Made by a program: the position numbers and the translations under genes. The notes below the pieces were generated by a model. It was given only the letters and a program-made list of their open reading frames with translations, was not told the origin of the DNA and did not search any database. DNA of 64,000 nt, from the NCBI GenBank assembly GCA_000716465.1, contig JNWL01000003.1, positions 124,001 to 188,000 on the forward strand, in the 5' to 3' direction. This DNA is from Streptomyces bikiniensis (GTDB lineage Bacteria; Actinomycetota; Actinomycetes; Streptomycetales; Streptomycetaceae). Shown piece after piece: positions 8,549 through 17,415 of the stretch; the first letter of the stretch is position 1; each line of letters opens with the position of its first letter.

Positions 8549-8576
8549 ACCGGCCCCGTCCACCCACGGGGCCGGT
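8549..8576 (+). terminator. Hairpin after the small repeat protein
   Basis: Perfect 11-bp arms (8549-8559 and 8566-8576) with a 6-nt loop. It follows a run of imperfect cgacacgga(cc) repeats at 8500-8550. Confidence 0.7.
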
Positions 8577-8643
8577 TCACTCGTCACGGTGATGCGGGCC
8601 GTGCCGCCTCCCCGTCCCGTACGGGCTCGGGCAGCGTGGCCCC

Positions 8644-9168
8644 ATGCACGCCCGCCGCACCGCGTACCTGCTGACCGCCGCGCTCCTCACCGCCGGCTGC
8701 GTGGCCGTCCCGCACGGCCCCGCCCCGGAACCGACGGACCGCCCCGCCGCCCTCGCCCCGGCGGCCGAACGCGCCCCCGCGCCGCTGCCGACCTGGCCGG
8801 AGCCCGTACAGCCGGCCCCGCGCGAGGCGCTCGCCGCGACGGAACCCCGGACCGTGCCCGCCCCGGCGCCCGCCTCCTCCCGGCCGACGGCGGAGAGGAG
8901 GGGGACGGCGGCGGCCCCGCCCCCGGAGAAGACGAGGAAGGAGACGGGAAGGAAGAGGGAGCCGAAGAAGAAGGAGCCGACGGAGAAGGACCGGACGAGG
9001 GCCGTCCCCCGGCCCCCGAAGAAGGACCGGCCCCTCCGGCCCCGCGGCCGCCCGTCCGCAGCCCCCGCCGCCGGACAGCCCGAGCTGCGCCGGCTCTGCC
9101 GGCAGGCCGAACGGATCGACGCCCCCATGGGCGCGGCCGGTCTCTGCCGCAGCGTGTACGGCCCTTGA
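8644..9168 (+). CDS. Lipoprotein with Pro/Lys-rich linker
   Basis: 174 aa. The N-terminus MHARRTAYLLTAALLTAGC is a type II signal with the lipobox LTAGC, so Cys19 should be lipidated. A Pro/Ala-rich stretch is followed by a strongly basic segment (EKTRKETGRKREPKKK near residues 98-115) and a compact C-terminal helix with two Cys (LRRLCRQAERIDAPMG and LCRSVY). The layout is that of a surface protein whose small C-terminal domain is held away from the membrane. Function unknown; stands alone between two terminator-like regions. Confidence 0.75.
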   Translation: MHARRTAYLLTAALLTAGCVAVPHGPAPEPTDRPAALAPAAERAPAPLPTWPEPVQPAPREALAATEPRTVPAPAPASSRPTAERRGTAAAPPPEKTRKETGRKREPKKKEPTEKDRTRAVPRPPKKDRPLRPRGRPSAAPAAGQPELRRLCRQAERIDAPMGAAGLCRSVYGP

Positions 9169-9185
9169 ACCGGGCCCCGGTCCTT

Positions 9186-9830
9186 TCAGCCCCCGCCGAA
9201 GGGCCAGGAATCGACGTCCCGGTAGCGGATCGGCCCAGGGCCGCGCCCGAAGTCGCTGCCGACCAGGTGCAGCCGCTCGGCCCGCCACCGCCGCCCGGTG
9301 AACCCGGCGAGCCCGGCGGCCGCCTCCGGCACGGAGGACGGATCGTCGCGGCGGGCGCGGGCCAGCGTCAGGTGCGGGCGCAGCGGCCGGCCCTCGAAGG
9401 GGATCCCGCACTCCCCGACCACCGCGCGCACCTCGGTCGCGAGCCCGTGCAGCCCCTCCAGGTCCCCGTCGATCCCGCTCCACAGCACCCGGTCGTCGAA
9501 GTGCCCGCCGCCGCGCAGCGCCAGTTCGACCGGCCGGCGCGAGGCCGCGAGGTCCGCGAGCGGCTGCCGGAGGAGCGGAACGGTCGCGACCGGCAGCTCG
9601 CCGAGGAACGCCAAGGTGATGTGCCAGTCCTCGATGCGGTTCCACCGCATGCGCGGATACGTCTCGTAGGCCGGGCCCAGCGCCTCGGCCAGCTCGTCCT
9701 TCGCGTCGTCGGGCGGCGCGAGCGCGATGAACGCGCGCACGGTCGCGGACCGCGCCCGCGTGTCCCCACCGGGCTCACCGGGTCCGGTGAGCCCGCCGGA
9801 CCGTGCGACCCGCCCGGACCCCTCGCCCAT
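9186..9830 (-). CDS. thpR: RNA 2',3'-cyclic phosphodiesterase (2'-5' RNA ligase family, ThpR)
   Basis: 214 aa from ATG 9830; the conserved domain starts at VRAFIAL (residue 31), so GTG 9740 giving 184 aa is an equally serious start. I kept ATG because GGAACGGA lies just before it, while GTG 9740 has no SD. The two HxT motifs that define the 2H phosphoesterase superfamily are present as HITLAF and HLTLAR. The enzyme opens 2',3'-cyclic phosphates on RNA. It stands as a single gene convergent with the lipoprotein. Confidence 0.85.
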   Translation of the reverse strand: MGEGSGRVARSGGLTGPGEPGGDTRARSATVRAFIALAPPDDAKDELAEALGPAYETYPRMRWNRIEDWHITLAFLGELPVATVPLLRQPLADLAASRRPVELALRGGGHFDDRVLWSGIDGDLEGLHGLATEVRAVVGECGIPFEGRPLRPHLTLARARRDDPSSVPEAAAGLAGFTGRRWRAERLHLVGSDFGRGPGPIRYRDVDSWPFGGG

Positions 9831-9937
9831 CTTCCGTTCCCCGCTCACCGTTCGCCGCCACTCCGAGGTGAGGGTACGCGGCCGCCACCCGGCGACCGGC
9901 ACCGGCCCCGGGGCGCCCCGGGCGAGGGCAGGGCGAT

Positions 9938-9967
9938 GCCCCGGAGGCGGGTCGCCGTCTCCGGGGC
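9938..9967 (-). terminator. Hairpin after the choice-of-anchor A gene
   Basis: 13-base arms (9938-9950 with 9955-9967, one mismatch) and a 4-nt loop, 17 bp past the stop codon of the cell-wall protein gene. Confidence 0.7.
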
Positions 9968-9983
9968 GCGCGGGGGTCCGGGG

Positions 9984-11429
9984 TCAGTGCCGGCCGAGGG
10001 TTCGGCGGCGTCGGGTGAGGACCAGGATGCCGGCGCCGGCGGCGGCGAGGACACCGGCGGCGACCGCGTACGGGGTGAACTGCGCTCCCGTGGTCGCGAG
10101 CGAGCCGTCACCGTCGTCGGTGGCGGACGGCGAGGGTGCCGTCGTGCCGGGCACGGCGGGGGCGGAGGCGTCCTCCGTGGGCGGTGCGGAGGGCTCGGAG
10201 GTCCCCGGCGCCGTCGTCTCCGGCGTGACGGGCGGCGTGGCTTCGCCGGCGGGCGGCGTGGCGGAGGGTGCCGGGGTGGAGGGCTCGGTCCCGGGCCGCG
10301 TGGGCGTCGGCTTCGGCGCGGGCGTGGTGCCCGGGCCGCCCGGCGTCGTCTTGCAGGAGAAGGTCGAGGAGCCGTTCCACGGGTAGTTGTGGGTCTCGTT
10401 GCCCGAGCCGTGGGTCCGCAGGTCGCCGCCGACGTAGACGCGGCCGTTCGTGCTGGCCGTCAGGTCGGCGGACGCCTTGGGCGCGAGGATCGAGCCCATG
10501 AAGTTCCCCCCGCCGCCGAGGGTGATCGACGGGGCCGCCTCGAAGTTGTAGAGGATCCGGGACGCGGCCTCGCCGAAGCGCGCGGAGTCGTACGCGTCCA
10601 CGCGTTCGCCGTCGAACGCGGCGGACAGCGGGGAGAGGCCGACCGGCTTCCCGCCCGTCACGTTCACCACGACCGACGCCCCCTCGGGGATCGACCGGAA
10701 GTCGAAGGACGAGGCGCCGTCGAGCCTCTCGGCGGAGATCTCGAACACCTGCGGCCCGCCGGAGGCCTCGCCGCCCGTGAAGGTGACGGTGCCGCCCGCG
10801 CGCACGCTCGTGCCCGTGGGCTCCAGCGCGCCCAGGGACGCCGACTCGCCCCGTACGGTGTCGCCGAAGGTGTCGTACGGGGCGAGGGCGCCCCGCGCGC
10901 CCAGGCCCGAGGCGCGGCTGCCGCCGTTGGTCTCCAGGTCGCCCTTCTCGTCGATCTCGCCGCCGACGCGGACCGCGCCGCCGTAGCGGGGGCCGGCCGT
11001 GAGGCCGTGGCCGACGTCGACCCGCGTGCCCCGGGCGATCGTGAGGTTCCCGCCCACGGAGAGCATGACCGCTCCGGAGTCGGGCAGGATGCCGGAACCG
11101 GCGCCGACCCGGCCCACGTTGAAGGTGCCGCCGGACCCCTTGGCGAAGGTGGCGTTCCCGCCGATGACGAGCAGGCCCTCGGCCTCGGCGGTCGCGCCGT
11201 CGGCGGTGTAGTCGCCGCCGGCGTAGAGGGCCACGTTGGCGTCGAGGAACCGCGGCTCGTGACCGATCCCGGGCTCCTGGCCGGGGGCGGGGCAGGTCCG
11301 GGCGGTCCCCGGCGCGGGAGCGGGGGCGAAGGGCACGGCCAGGGCGTTGCCCGCGGTGGCGAGGCCGAGGGCGAGCGCGACGGCCACGGCGCTGCCCAGT
11401 CGTGCGCGTGCTCTTCCGGTGTTGCTCAT
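9984..11429 (-). CDS. Sortase-anchored choice-of-anchor A family surface protein
   Basis: 481 aa. A Sec signal peptide (LGSAVAVALALGLATAGNALA) leads into a beta-rich domain with the repeated LLVIGGNATF / LSVGGNLTI / VYVGGDLRTH strands typical of the choice-of-anchor A domain (residues about 55-345). Then comes a Pro/Thr/Ser-rich spacer and a C-terminal sorting signal: LATTGAQ, a hydrophobic helix and RRRR. LAxTG is the motif used by Streptomyces class E sortases, so the protein should be linked to peptidoglycan. It is the second gene after the peptidoglycan-binding protein (52 bp gap), consistent with a cell-envelope operon. Confidence 0.88.
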   Translation of the reverse strand: MSNTGRARARLGSAVAVALALGLATAGNALAVPFAPAPAPGTARTCPAPGQEPGIGHEPRFLDANVALYAGGDYTADGATAEAEGLLVIGGNATFAKGSGGTFNVGRVGAGSGILPDSGAVMLSVGGNLTIARGTRVDVGHGLTAGPRYGGAVRVGGEIDEKGDLETNGGSRASGLGARGALAPYDTFGDTVRGESASLGALEPTGTSVRAGGTVTFTGGEASGGPQVFEISAERLDGASSFDFRSIPEGASVVVNVTGGKPVGLSPLSAAFDGERVDAYDSARFGEAASRILYNFEAAPSITLGGGGNFMGSILAPKASADLTASTNGRVYVGGDLRTHGSGNETHNYPWNGSSTFSCKTTPGGPGTTPAPKPTPTRPGTEPSTPAPSATPPAGEATPPVTPETTAPGTSEPSAPPTEDASAPAVPGTTAPSPSATDDGDGSLATTGAQFTPYAVAAGVLAAAGAGILVLTRRRRTLGRH

Positions 11430-11481
11430 GTGCGTGAACCTTTCTGGTTTTCCTGTGAGGGGGGTGGGGACGGAGGCGGGT

Positions 11482-12369
11482 TCAGTCGGTCTCGGCGTGC
11501 AGGACGGCGCGGGTGAGCGGGCCGTAGACCCCCTCCTCCTGCGGGATGTACCGGGACACCTGGTAGCGGCGCAGGGCCGTCTCCACGGACTCGCCGAAGA
11601 TCCCGTCGGCCGGACCGACGTACAACTGGAGCTCCCGGAGCCGCCGTTGGAGGTCGACGACCTCGGGGCCGCTGCTTCCCCGTCCGAGTTCGCCCCGCCT
11701 TCCTCCGCCCCGCCCCTCCCCGTCCCGGCCGGGGTGCGACGGGCGGTGGCGGTGCGACGACGAGGACGTGGGCGCCGGGGCGGCCGCGGGGGAGGAGGCG
11801 GCCGCGGTGCTCGGGGAGGGGGCGGGCGAGGTGGCGGTGGTGCCGGGGGAGGGGGTCTCGGAGGAGGCGGAGTCGGAGGGGCTGGGCGTGGGCGTGGCGG
11901 ACGGTGCCCTCCGCGTGGTGCTCGCCGCCGGGGACGGGGGTGCGTCGGAGGCGGTCTCCCGGGCGGGGGACGGGGCCCGCGTCGCGAGGACGGGGAGCGA
12001 GACGGACGGGTGCGACGCCGGTACGGAGTCGGGCTCGGCGGAGACCCACACCGCCACCGCGGCCCCCAGCCCCGCGGAGAGCGCGCCCGCGAGCATCAGG
12101 GGAAGCGGCATGGACCGCCACGCCGGAGCCGCCGCCCGGGCGCGCCGGGACCGCCGCGGCCCGTGGGCGGGCGCCTCCGCGGCCCCGGAGAGGACCTTCG
12201 GCAGCCGGACGGTCGCGTCGAAGAGCTCGATGTCCTGCCCCCGCGGCCCCGTGCCGTCCGGATGCGGCTCCGCGACCTTCCCGAAGACCCGCTCGCCCCG
12301 GTGCTCCGCGCCCGCGGGCTCACGGGTGGCGGAAGCGACCGCTGTGGTCGGGGCAGCCCTGTTGCGCAT
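11482..12369 (-). CDS. Membrane protein with C-terminal peptidoglycan-binding domain
   Basis: 295 aa from ATG 12369 with SD TGGAG. Residues 1-85 are basic and cytoplasmic, one transmembrane helix follows (MPLPLMLAGALSAGLGAAV, about 86-110), then a long Ser/Thr/Pro linker and a PG_binding_1 domain (VVDLQRRLRELQLY...DGIFGESVETALRRYQ, about 230-290). A single-pass anchor that grips cell-wall glycan or cross-links outside is the simplest reading. First gene of the two-gene surface operon. Confidence 0.85.
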   Translation of the reverse strand: MRNRAAPTTAVASATREPAGAEHRGERVFGKVAEPHPDGTGPRGQDIELFDATVRLPKVLSGAAEAPAHGPRRSRRARAAAPAWRSMPLPLMLAGALSAGLGAAVAVWVSAEPDSVPASHPSVSLPVLATRAPSPARETASDAPPSPAASTTRRAPSATPTPSPSDSASSETPSPGTTATSPAPSPSTAAASSPAAAPAPTSSSSHRHRPSHPGRDGEGRGGGRRGELGRGSSGPEVVDLQRRLRELQLYVGPADGIFGESVETALRRYQVSRYIPQEEGVYGPLTRAVLHAETD

Positions 12370-12421
12370 CAAGTGCTCCAGATGAGGTGAAGCCGAGGGG
12401 AGGTGTGACGAAGTCGTGGAG

Positions 12422-12451
12422 ATATTGACCGCTGTTCAAAGCAAGCGTCAA
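12422..12451 (-). promoter_or_regulatory. Promoter of the cell-surface operon
   Basis: Minus strand -35 TTGACG (12451-12446), 18-nt spacer, -10-like CAATAT (12427-12422). The stretch 12415-12520 is markedly AT-rich for this sequence. Next to it, 12547-12605 carries an imperfect tandem of about 18 bp (gttcgtacggg-ccggc type). Confidence 0.5.
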
Positions 12452-12623
12452 CTGTTCTCAAACCACGCCAAATTGGGCTTTCCGAGACCTTGTTTCTTAA
12501 AGGACTTTTAACGCGTGACGCAGGTCACAGGGGAAAGCGGCGCCGACGTTCGTACGGGACCGGCGTTCATACGGTGCCGGCGGTCGTACGGGGCCGGCGG
12601 CGCGGGCCGTTCCGGCGGTCGCC

Positions 12624-13613
12624 TCAGGACGGGTCCTCGTAGCGGGCGGCGAGCGCGGCGGCACGGTCGCGCAGGGTGGCGCGCAGCGACCGGGGCGTCA
12701 GGGCCTCGGCGTCCGTGCCGAGTTGCCACAGCGCCCACTCGGCGTGCCGGGAATCCTGGAAGGTCGCCTCCAGGCGCAGCCACCCGTCCGCGTCGGGCTC
12801 CTCCGCGTCGAACCCTTCCGCGCGTACGGCGAGCGCGGCGTCCAGCAGCTCCTCCCGCCGCGCCGGGGCGACCCGCACGAGCGCGGTGAGGTGGTCGCCG
12901 TCCGACAGGAACCGCGCGGAGCGCTCCCGCCAGATCCGGTCCAGGTCGACCCGGTCCGGCCGCCGTGCCGGTTCGGGAAGCTCCTCGGCCGCCAGTACCC
13001 GCGACAGCCGGTAGGTGCGGTCCTCGCCCGCCCTCGTGGCCAGCAGATAGGCCCGGTCGCGCACGGTGACCAGGCCGATCGGGTCCACCGTGCGCCACCG
13101 AGGCTCCTGGTCCACCGCCGCGTAGTGGATGCGCAGCCTGTGCCCGGCGAGCACGGCGCGCCGGACCGCGGTCATCGTGGCGCCGGGCACCTCCTCGGTG
13201 ACCGTTCGGCGGGAGAGCAGATCGGTCTCCGGCTCGACGAGGAAGCGCCGGGCCGCGTCGTCCGCCGTGGCCCGGTGGCCCTCGGGCAGCGCGTCGACCA
13301 CCTTCCGCAGGGCCGAGGCGAGGGCCCGGCCGAGGCCGAACGCCTGCTCCCCGCGCCCCGGTCCGGCGGCGAGCAGCGCGAGGGTCTCGTCGTGGTTCAG
13401 CCCGGTCAGCTCGGTACGGAAACCCGGCAGCAGCGCGAAACCGCCGTACCGGCCGCGTTCGGCGTAGACCGGGACGCCGGCCGCGGACAGCGCCTCGATG
13501 TCGCGCAGCACGGTACGGGTGGAGACCTCCAGCTCGCGGGCCAGCGCGTCCGCGGTCAGCCGGCCGTGCCGGCGCAGCAGGAGCACCAGGGAGACCAGCC
13601 GATCCGCGCGCAT
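12624..13613 (-). CDS. WYL-domain (YafY-type) transcriptional regulator
   Basis: 329 aa. An N-terminal winged helix (LVSLVLLLRRHGRLTADALARELEVSTRTVLRDIEALSAAGVPV, split here only for description) covers residues 5-50, followed by the WYL domain near 140-215 and a C-terminal WCX-like region. These regulators sense an unidentified small ligand, often a nucleotide. The gene is divergent from ridA with a palindrome between them, so it probably controls ridA and itself. Confidence 0.9.
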   Translation of the reverse strand: MRADRLVSLVLLLRRHGRLTADALARELEVSTRTVLRDIEALSAAGVPVYAERGRYGGFALLPGFRTELTGLNHDETLALLAAGPGRGEQAFGLGRALASALRKVVDALPEGHRATADDAARRFLVEPETDLLSRRTVTEEVPGATMTAVRRAVLAGHRLRIHYAAVDQEPRWRTVDPIGLVTVRDRAYLLATRAGEDRTYRLSRVLAAEELPEPARRPDRVDLDRIWRERSARFLSDGDHLTALVRVAPARREELLDAALAVRAEGFDAEEPDADGWLRLEATFQDSRHAEWALWQLGTDAEALTPRSLRATLRDRAAALAARYEDPS

Positions 13614-13627
13614 CCGGGAACCGTACC

Positions 13628-13656
13628 GAATACACGACGGGAGGTGTCACGTATTC
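13628..13656. promoter_or_regulatory. Palindromic operator between the WYL regulator and ridA
   Basis: GAATAC (13628-13633) and GTATTC (13651-13656) are inverted around 17 bp, in the 130-bp divergent gap just before the WYL start. The half-sites are AT-rich against the background. Predicted binding site of the neighbouring WYL protein. Confidence 0.45.
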
Positions 13657-13742
13657 CCGGAAGGCTCCTCGACACGACGCGAAGGCCGGCGCCCACCGGG
13701 CCGCCGGCGCGCGCCCTCCTACCGAGAAGAGCTGATGTGACG

Positions 13743-14138
13743 ATGGAACGAACGGCGGTCAACCCGGTCACCTGGTCCCAGGAGATGGGCTTCAACCAGG
13801 GCGAGGTCGTCTCCGGGCACACGCGGACCCTGTACATCTCGGGGCAGACCGCGATGAGCCCCGAAGGGAAGCCCGAGCACGACGGCGACATGGCGGCGCA
13901 GCTGGCGCTCGGCGTCGACAACCTGGAGGCCGTGCTGGCCGGGGCCGGCATGACCCTCGCGAACCTCGTCCGCCTCAACGTCTACACCACCGACGTCGAC
14001 CTGCTCTTCCCGCACTACGGCGTGCTGGCGGCCCGGCTGGGCGCCGCCGGGGTGGCTCCGACCACCACGATGCTCGGGGTGACGCGCCTGGCGATCCCCG
14101 GTCAGTTGGTCGAGTTGGAGGGCACCGCCGTGGCGTGA
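13743..14138 (+). CDS. RidA/YjgF family enamine/imine deaminase
   Basis: 131 aa from ATG 13743 (GTG 13737 in the same frame has a slightly better-spaced GAAGAG SD). Landmarks are LYISGQTAMSPEGKPEHDGDMAAQ, the core VRLNVYTTDV and the C-terminal VELEGTAVA; the conserved Arg of the active pocket sits in LVRLNVY. Members hydrolyse reactive enamines made by PLP enzymes, or act on related imines. Divergently paired with the WYL regulator and closed by a strong hairpin. Confidence 0.88.
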   Translation: MERTAVNPVTWSQEMGFNQGEVVSGHTRTLYISGQTAMSPEGKPEHDGDMAAQLALGVDNLEAVLAGAGMTLANLVRLNVYTTDVDLLFPHYGVLAARLGAAGVAPTTTMLGVTRLAIPGQLVELEGTAVA

Positions 14139-14160
14139 GGCGCCCCACCGCGCTCCGTCC

Positions 14161-14208
14161 CGTACGGAAGCACGTGCAGGAGCCCGTACGGAAGCACGTG
14201 CAGGAGCC
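14161..14208. repeat. 24-bp tandem repeat downstream of ridA
   Basis: Two identical 24-bp units (14161-14184 and 14185-14208), then a decayed third copy sharing tgcaggag and ccgta. Intergenic. Confidence 0.85.
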
Positions 14209-14293
14209 CCTGCAGGAGTCCGTAAGGGAGGCCCCCGAGACGGTGCTCCGGGAAGCGCTGCGGCAGGGAACTCCGTGACGGAGCACGTGACAT

Positions 14294-14319
14294 CGCCCCG
14301 GGGCACCGGCCCCGGGGCG
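14294..14319 (+). terminator. Hairpin after ridA
   Basis: Perfect 10-bp arms (14294-14303 and 14310-14319), 6-nt loop, followed by ttgtc. Lies 30 bp before the DNA ligase start. Confidence 0.75.
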
Positions 14320-14348
14320 TTGTCAGACCCGTGGGCAAGGATGTTCCC

Positions 14349-16415
14349 ATGACGAACGTTTCCGCCGTCGAGGCGTCTTTCCGCATGTCCGGCCGCGCCG
14401 AGTACGAGGCCGCCGTCCAGCGTCTGCGCGACGCCTCCCGCACCTACTACGGCGCGGGCCACAGCCTCATGGACGACGCCGCGTACGACCGGCTGCGCCT
14501 GGCCGTGCTGGACTGGGAGGCGGAGCACCCCGACGAGACCGCCCCGGACTCGCCCACGGGCCGGGTCGCCGACGGCGCCGCCCCCGCCGGAGACGTCGCC
14601 CACACCGCGCGCCTCCTCAGTCTCGACAACGTCTTCGCCCCCGAACAGCTCACCGCCTGGGGAGCGTCGCTCCGGCGCCGCCTGGGGCACGAACCGGCGG
14701 GCGGATTCACCGTCGAGCCCAAGTTGGACGGCGCGGCCGTCGCCGCCCGCTACCGCGACGGCCGGCTCACGCAGATCATCACGCGCGGCGACGGCACCCA
14801 CGGCGAGGACGTCAGCCACGTCATCGGCACCGTCGTGGGCCTCCCCGAGCGTCTTCCCGTGCCCGCCACCTTCGAGGCCCGGGGCGAAGTCCTCTTCACC
14901 CACGAGCAGTTCGAGGCCGCCAACGAGACACGGACCGCGCACGGCGCCGGAGTCTTCGCCAACCCGCGCAACGGGACGGCCGGCACCCTGCGGGCCAAGG
15001 ACCGCCCGTACCGGCTCGCCATGACCTTCTGGGCGTACGGCGCCGTCGAACTGGACGGCGTGCCCTTCCTGCCCGCCGGCGCCGGCCACGCCGAGACCCT
15101 CGCCGCCGTCGCGCGGGCCGGGGTGCGGACCACGGCGGACACCCCGGCCGGGCTGCACGCGGTCGCCACGCTCGACGAGGCGCAGGCGAAGGTCGACGCG
15201 ATCGCCGCGATGCGCGCGAGCCTGCCCTTCGGCATCGACGGCGTCGTCGTCAAGGCCGACAGCGCCACCGAACAGGCGACGGCCGGCTTCGGCACCCGCT
15301 TCCCCTACTGGGCCGTCGCCTACAAGCTGCCCGCCGTCGAACGGCAGACCGTCCTCCAGGACGTGTTCTGGGAGGTCGGCCGCACGGGTGTGCTCGCCCC
15401 CACCGCGGTCCTCGCCCCGGTGGAGCTCGACGGCTCCACGGTCACCCGCGCCACCCTCCACAACCCGGCCGACATCCTCCGCCGCGACCTCCACGTCGGC
15501 GACACCGTGACCGTGTACAAGGCGGGCGACATCATCCCCCGCGTCCAGGCCGCCGTCGTCGAACTGCGCCCGCAGGACGCCGTCCCCGTCCCGCTGCCCC
15601 GGGAGTGCCCCCACTGCGGCGGAGGGATCGACAAGAGCCAGGAGCGGTGGCGCTGTGCGAAGGGCACCGCCTGCGCGCTCGCCCCGCTCGTCGAGTACGC
15701 CGCGGGGCGCGACGTCCTCGACATCGACGGCCTCGGCAGGAAGTACGTCGACGCGCTGATCGCCTCCGGTGACGTCGGTGACGTCGCCGACCTGTTCACC
15801 CTCACCGAGGAGCAGCTCACCACCGCCTCCGGCAGCGCCAGGCGCGGCGCCGGACTGGCCGAGCAGATCCGCCTCGCCAAGGCCCGCCCGCTGAGCCGTG
15901 TCTTCTGCGCCCTCGGCATCCCCGGCACCGGCCGCAGCATGTCCCGGCGCATCGCCGCCCACTTCGGCACCATGGAGGCCATCCGCGCCGCCGATGCCGA
16001 CACCCTCCAGGACGTCGAGGGCATAGGCCCGGAGAAGGCCCCGGTCGTCGTGGAGCAGGTCGCCGCGCTCGCCCCCGTGATCGACAAGCTGATCGCGGCA
16101 GGCGTCACCATGACCGAGCCGCGCCCGGAGCGGGCGGAGGACGCCGCCGAGGGGCCGCTGAGCGGGAAGACCGTCGTCGTGACGGGGAGGATGACCGGAC
16201 CCCTCGACGGTTGGGGGCGCTCCGAGATGGGCGCCCTCATCGAGAGGGCCGGCGGCCGTATGGGCGGCTCCGTCAACTCCCGGACCGCCTTCCTGGTCGC
16301 CGCCCCGGCGGCCGGCGGCAAGCCGAGCTCCAAGGCGGTCAGGGCGCGGGAGGCGGGCGTCGAGGTCCTGACCCCGGAGGAGTTCGCCGCCCTGGTCGCC
16401 GACCACCTGGACTGA
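14349..16415 (+). CDS. NAD-dependent DNA ligase
   Basis: 688 aa from ATG 14349. Order of domains: Ia region with YYxGxS-like TYYGAGHSLMDDAAYD, adenylation domain with the AMP-accepting Lys125 in VEPKLDG (KLDG instead of the usual KIDG), OB fold, four-Cys zinc finger (CPHCGGGI...RCAKGTACAL, near 420-445), helix-hairpin-helix region and a C-terminal BRCT (GKTVVVTGRM, about 600-688). All catalytic parts are present. It joins nicked DNA using NAD. Streptomyces commonly keep a housekeeping ligA plus a shorter, divergent second ligase; the divergence and isolated position suggest this is the second one (inference). Confidence 0.9.
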   Translation: MTNVSAVEASFRMSGRAEYEAAVQRLRDASRTYYGAGHSLMDDAAYDRLRLAVLDWEAEHPDETAPDSPTGRVADGAAPAGDVAHTARLLSLDNVFAPEQLTAWGASLRRRLGHEPAGGFTVEPKLDGAAVAARYRDGRLTQIITRGDGTHGEDVSHVIGTVVGLPERLPVPATFEARGEVLFTHEQFEAANETRTAHGAGVFANPRNGTAGTLRAKDRPYRLAMTFWAYGAVELDGVPFLPAGAGHAETLAAVARAGVRTTADTPAGLHAVATLDEAQAKVDAIAAMRASLPFGIDGVVVKADSATEQATAGFGTRFPYWAVAYKLPAVERQTVLQDVFWEVGRTGVLAPTAVLAPVELDGSTVTRATLHNPADILRRDLHVGDTVTVYKAGDIIPRVQAAVVELRPQDAVPVPLPRECPHCGGGIDKSQERWRCAKGTACALAPLVEYAAGRDVLDIDGLGRKYVDALIASGDVGDVADLFTLTEEQLTTASGSARRGAGLAEQIRLAKARPLSRVFCALGIPGTGRSMSRRIAAHFGTMEAIRAADADTLQDVEGIGPEKAPVVVEQVAALAPVIDKLIAAGVTMTEPRPERAEDAAEGPLSGKTVVVTGRMTGPLDGWGRSEMGALIERAGGRMGGSVNSRTAFLVAAPAAGGKPSSKAVRAREAGVEVLTPEEFAALVADHLD

Positions 16416-16538
16416 GCCCCGGACGGCCCTTTCCCCGTGCGGGCGGCCCGGAGCTCGCATAGGGTCGCGGTGCCGTCGCGACCGGACCGGAGGCACGACG
16501 CGGGGGAGGGGCGCGGCCCGGCCGACCGGAGGAGACCC

Positions 16539-16997
16539 GTGTCAGGACAGTTCGAAGCGACGACCGAGATCGACCGGCCGGTCGAGGACGTGTTCGCGTA
16601 CCTCGCCGACGGGCGCAACGACCCGCAGTTCAGCCCCAGGCTCCTGCGGATCGACCGGGTCCCCGACGGCCCGACCGCCGTGGGCACGGTCTTCCGGAGC
16701 ACCGTCAAGGACGCCGGGATGAAGTCCGCGCGGGAGTTCCGCGTCACCGCCCTCGAAGCCCCGACGCGGATCCGGTGGGCCGAGGTCTCCGAGAACAGCG
16801 TGACGGCCCGCGAGGGCGGCTACGACCTGCGACCGCTCCCGAACGGAGGGACGCGGGTCCGCCTCTTCAACGTCCTGGAGGGCCACGGGATCGGCAGGCT
16901 CCTCGTCGGCCTCGCGCTCGCCGCCGTCCGCAAGGACGCCGACGCCTTCGGCGCCCGGATCAAGGCCGCGGCCGAGGCGGCGATCCCTCCCCGCTGA
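16539..16997 (+). CDS. SRPBCC (START-like) family protein
   Basis: 152 aa. GTG 16539 follows a strong GGAGGAG SD. The sequence shows the cyclase/dehydrase signature TTEIDRPVEDVFAYLADGRNDPQFSP, a beta-rich core and a C-terminal amphipathic helix (ALAAVRKDADAFGARIKAAAE). The fold binds hydrophobic ligands in a long cavity. No catalytic residues are obvious; ligand unknown. Confidence 0.85.
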   Translation: MSGQFEATTEIDRPVEDVFAYLADGRNDPQFSPRLLRIDRVPDGPTAVGTVFRSTVKDAGMKSAREFRVTALEAPTRIRWAEVSENSVTAREGGYDLRPLPNGGTRVRLFNVLEGHGIGRLLVGLALAAVRKDADAFGARIKAAAEAAIPPR

Positions 16998-17372
16998 CGG
17001 CCGGGCCCCCGCCGTCGGGCAGGCCCCCCGCCCGGCCGGGGGCGCGGCACGGCGACCCCGGCCGGGGACCGGGGCGGTCCGCCGAACCGTACCGGTACGC
17101 CCGGCGAGTAGAGCACGCTGACGGGCTCCCCGAGGGACCGGCGCAGACCGGCGGCCTCGACCGGCGTCTCGTCGCAGTGCAGCAGCCGGGCCCGGTGCAG
17201 CGGCCGGCGGGGATGCGTGCGGGGCAGGTAGAGCGGACGCCCGAGGAACGAGCTGTGCACGCCCCAGCGGGCGGTCAGGAAGCGTGCGAGCGCCGTGGAC
17301 TCCCCGGCCGGCTCCCCGACCTCCACGGCGATCGCGCTCCGCGCGGCCCGGGCCACCGCCGGCCGCCCCGCA
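16998..17372 (-). pseudogene. 5'-truncated DUF2071 (YqjF-like) gene remnant
   Basis: On the minus strand the frame from about 17372 reads AVEVGEP, STALARFLTARWGVHSSF, PLHRARLLHCDETPVEAAGL and VSVLYSPGVPVRFG, which match the C-terminal part of DUF2071/YqjF proteins. The N-terminal two-thirds is missing: the neighbouring MBL gene ends only about 45 bp upstream. The frame also runs on past the normal C-terminus into the antisense of the SRPBCC gene (to 16820). A GTG at 17356 could still start a fragment, but a functional protein is unlikely. Confidence 0.6.
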
Positions 17373-17415
17373 CACCCCCGTACCGCCCGGACTCGGGCCC
17401 GGCGCGCGGCGGACC

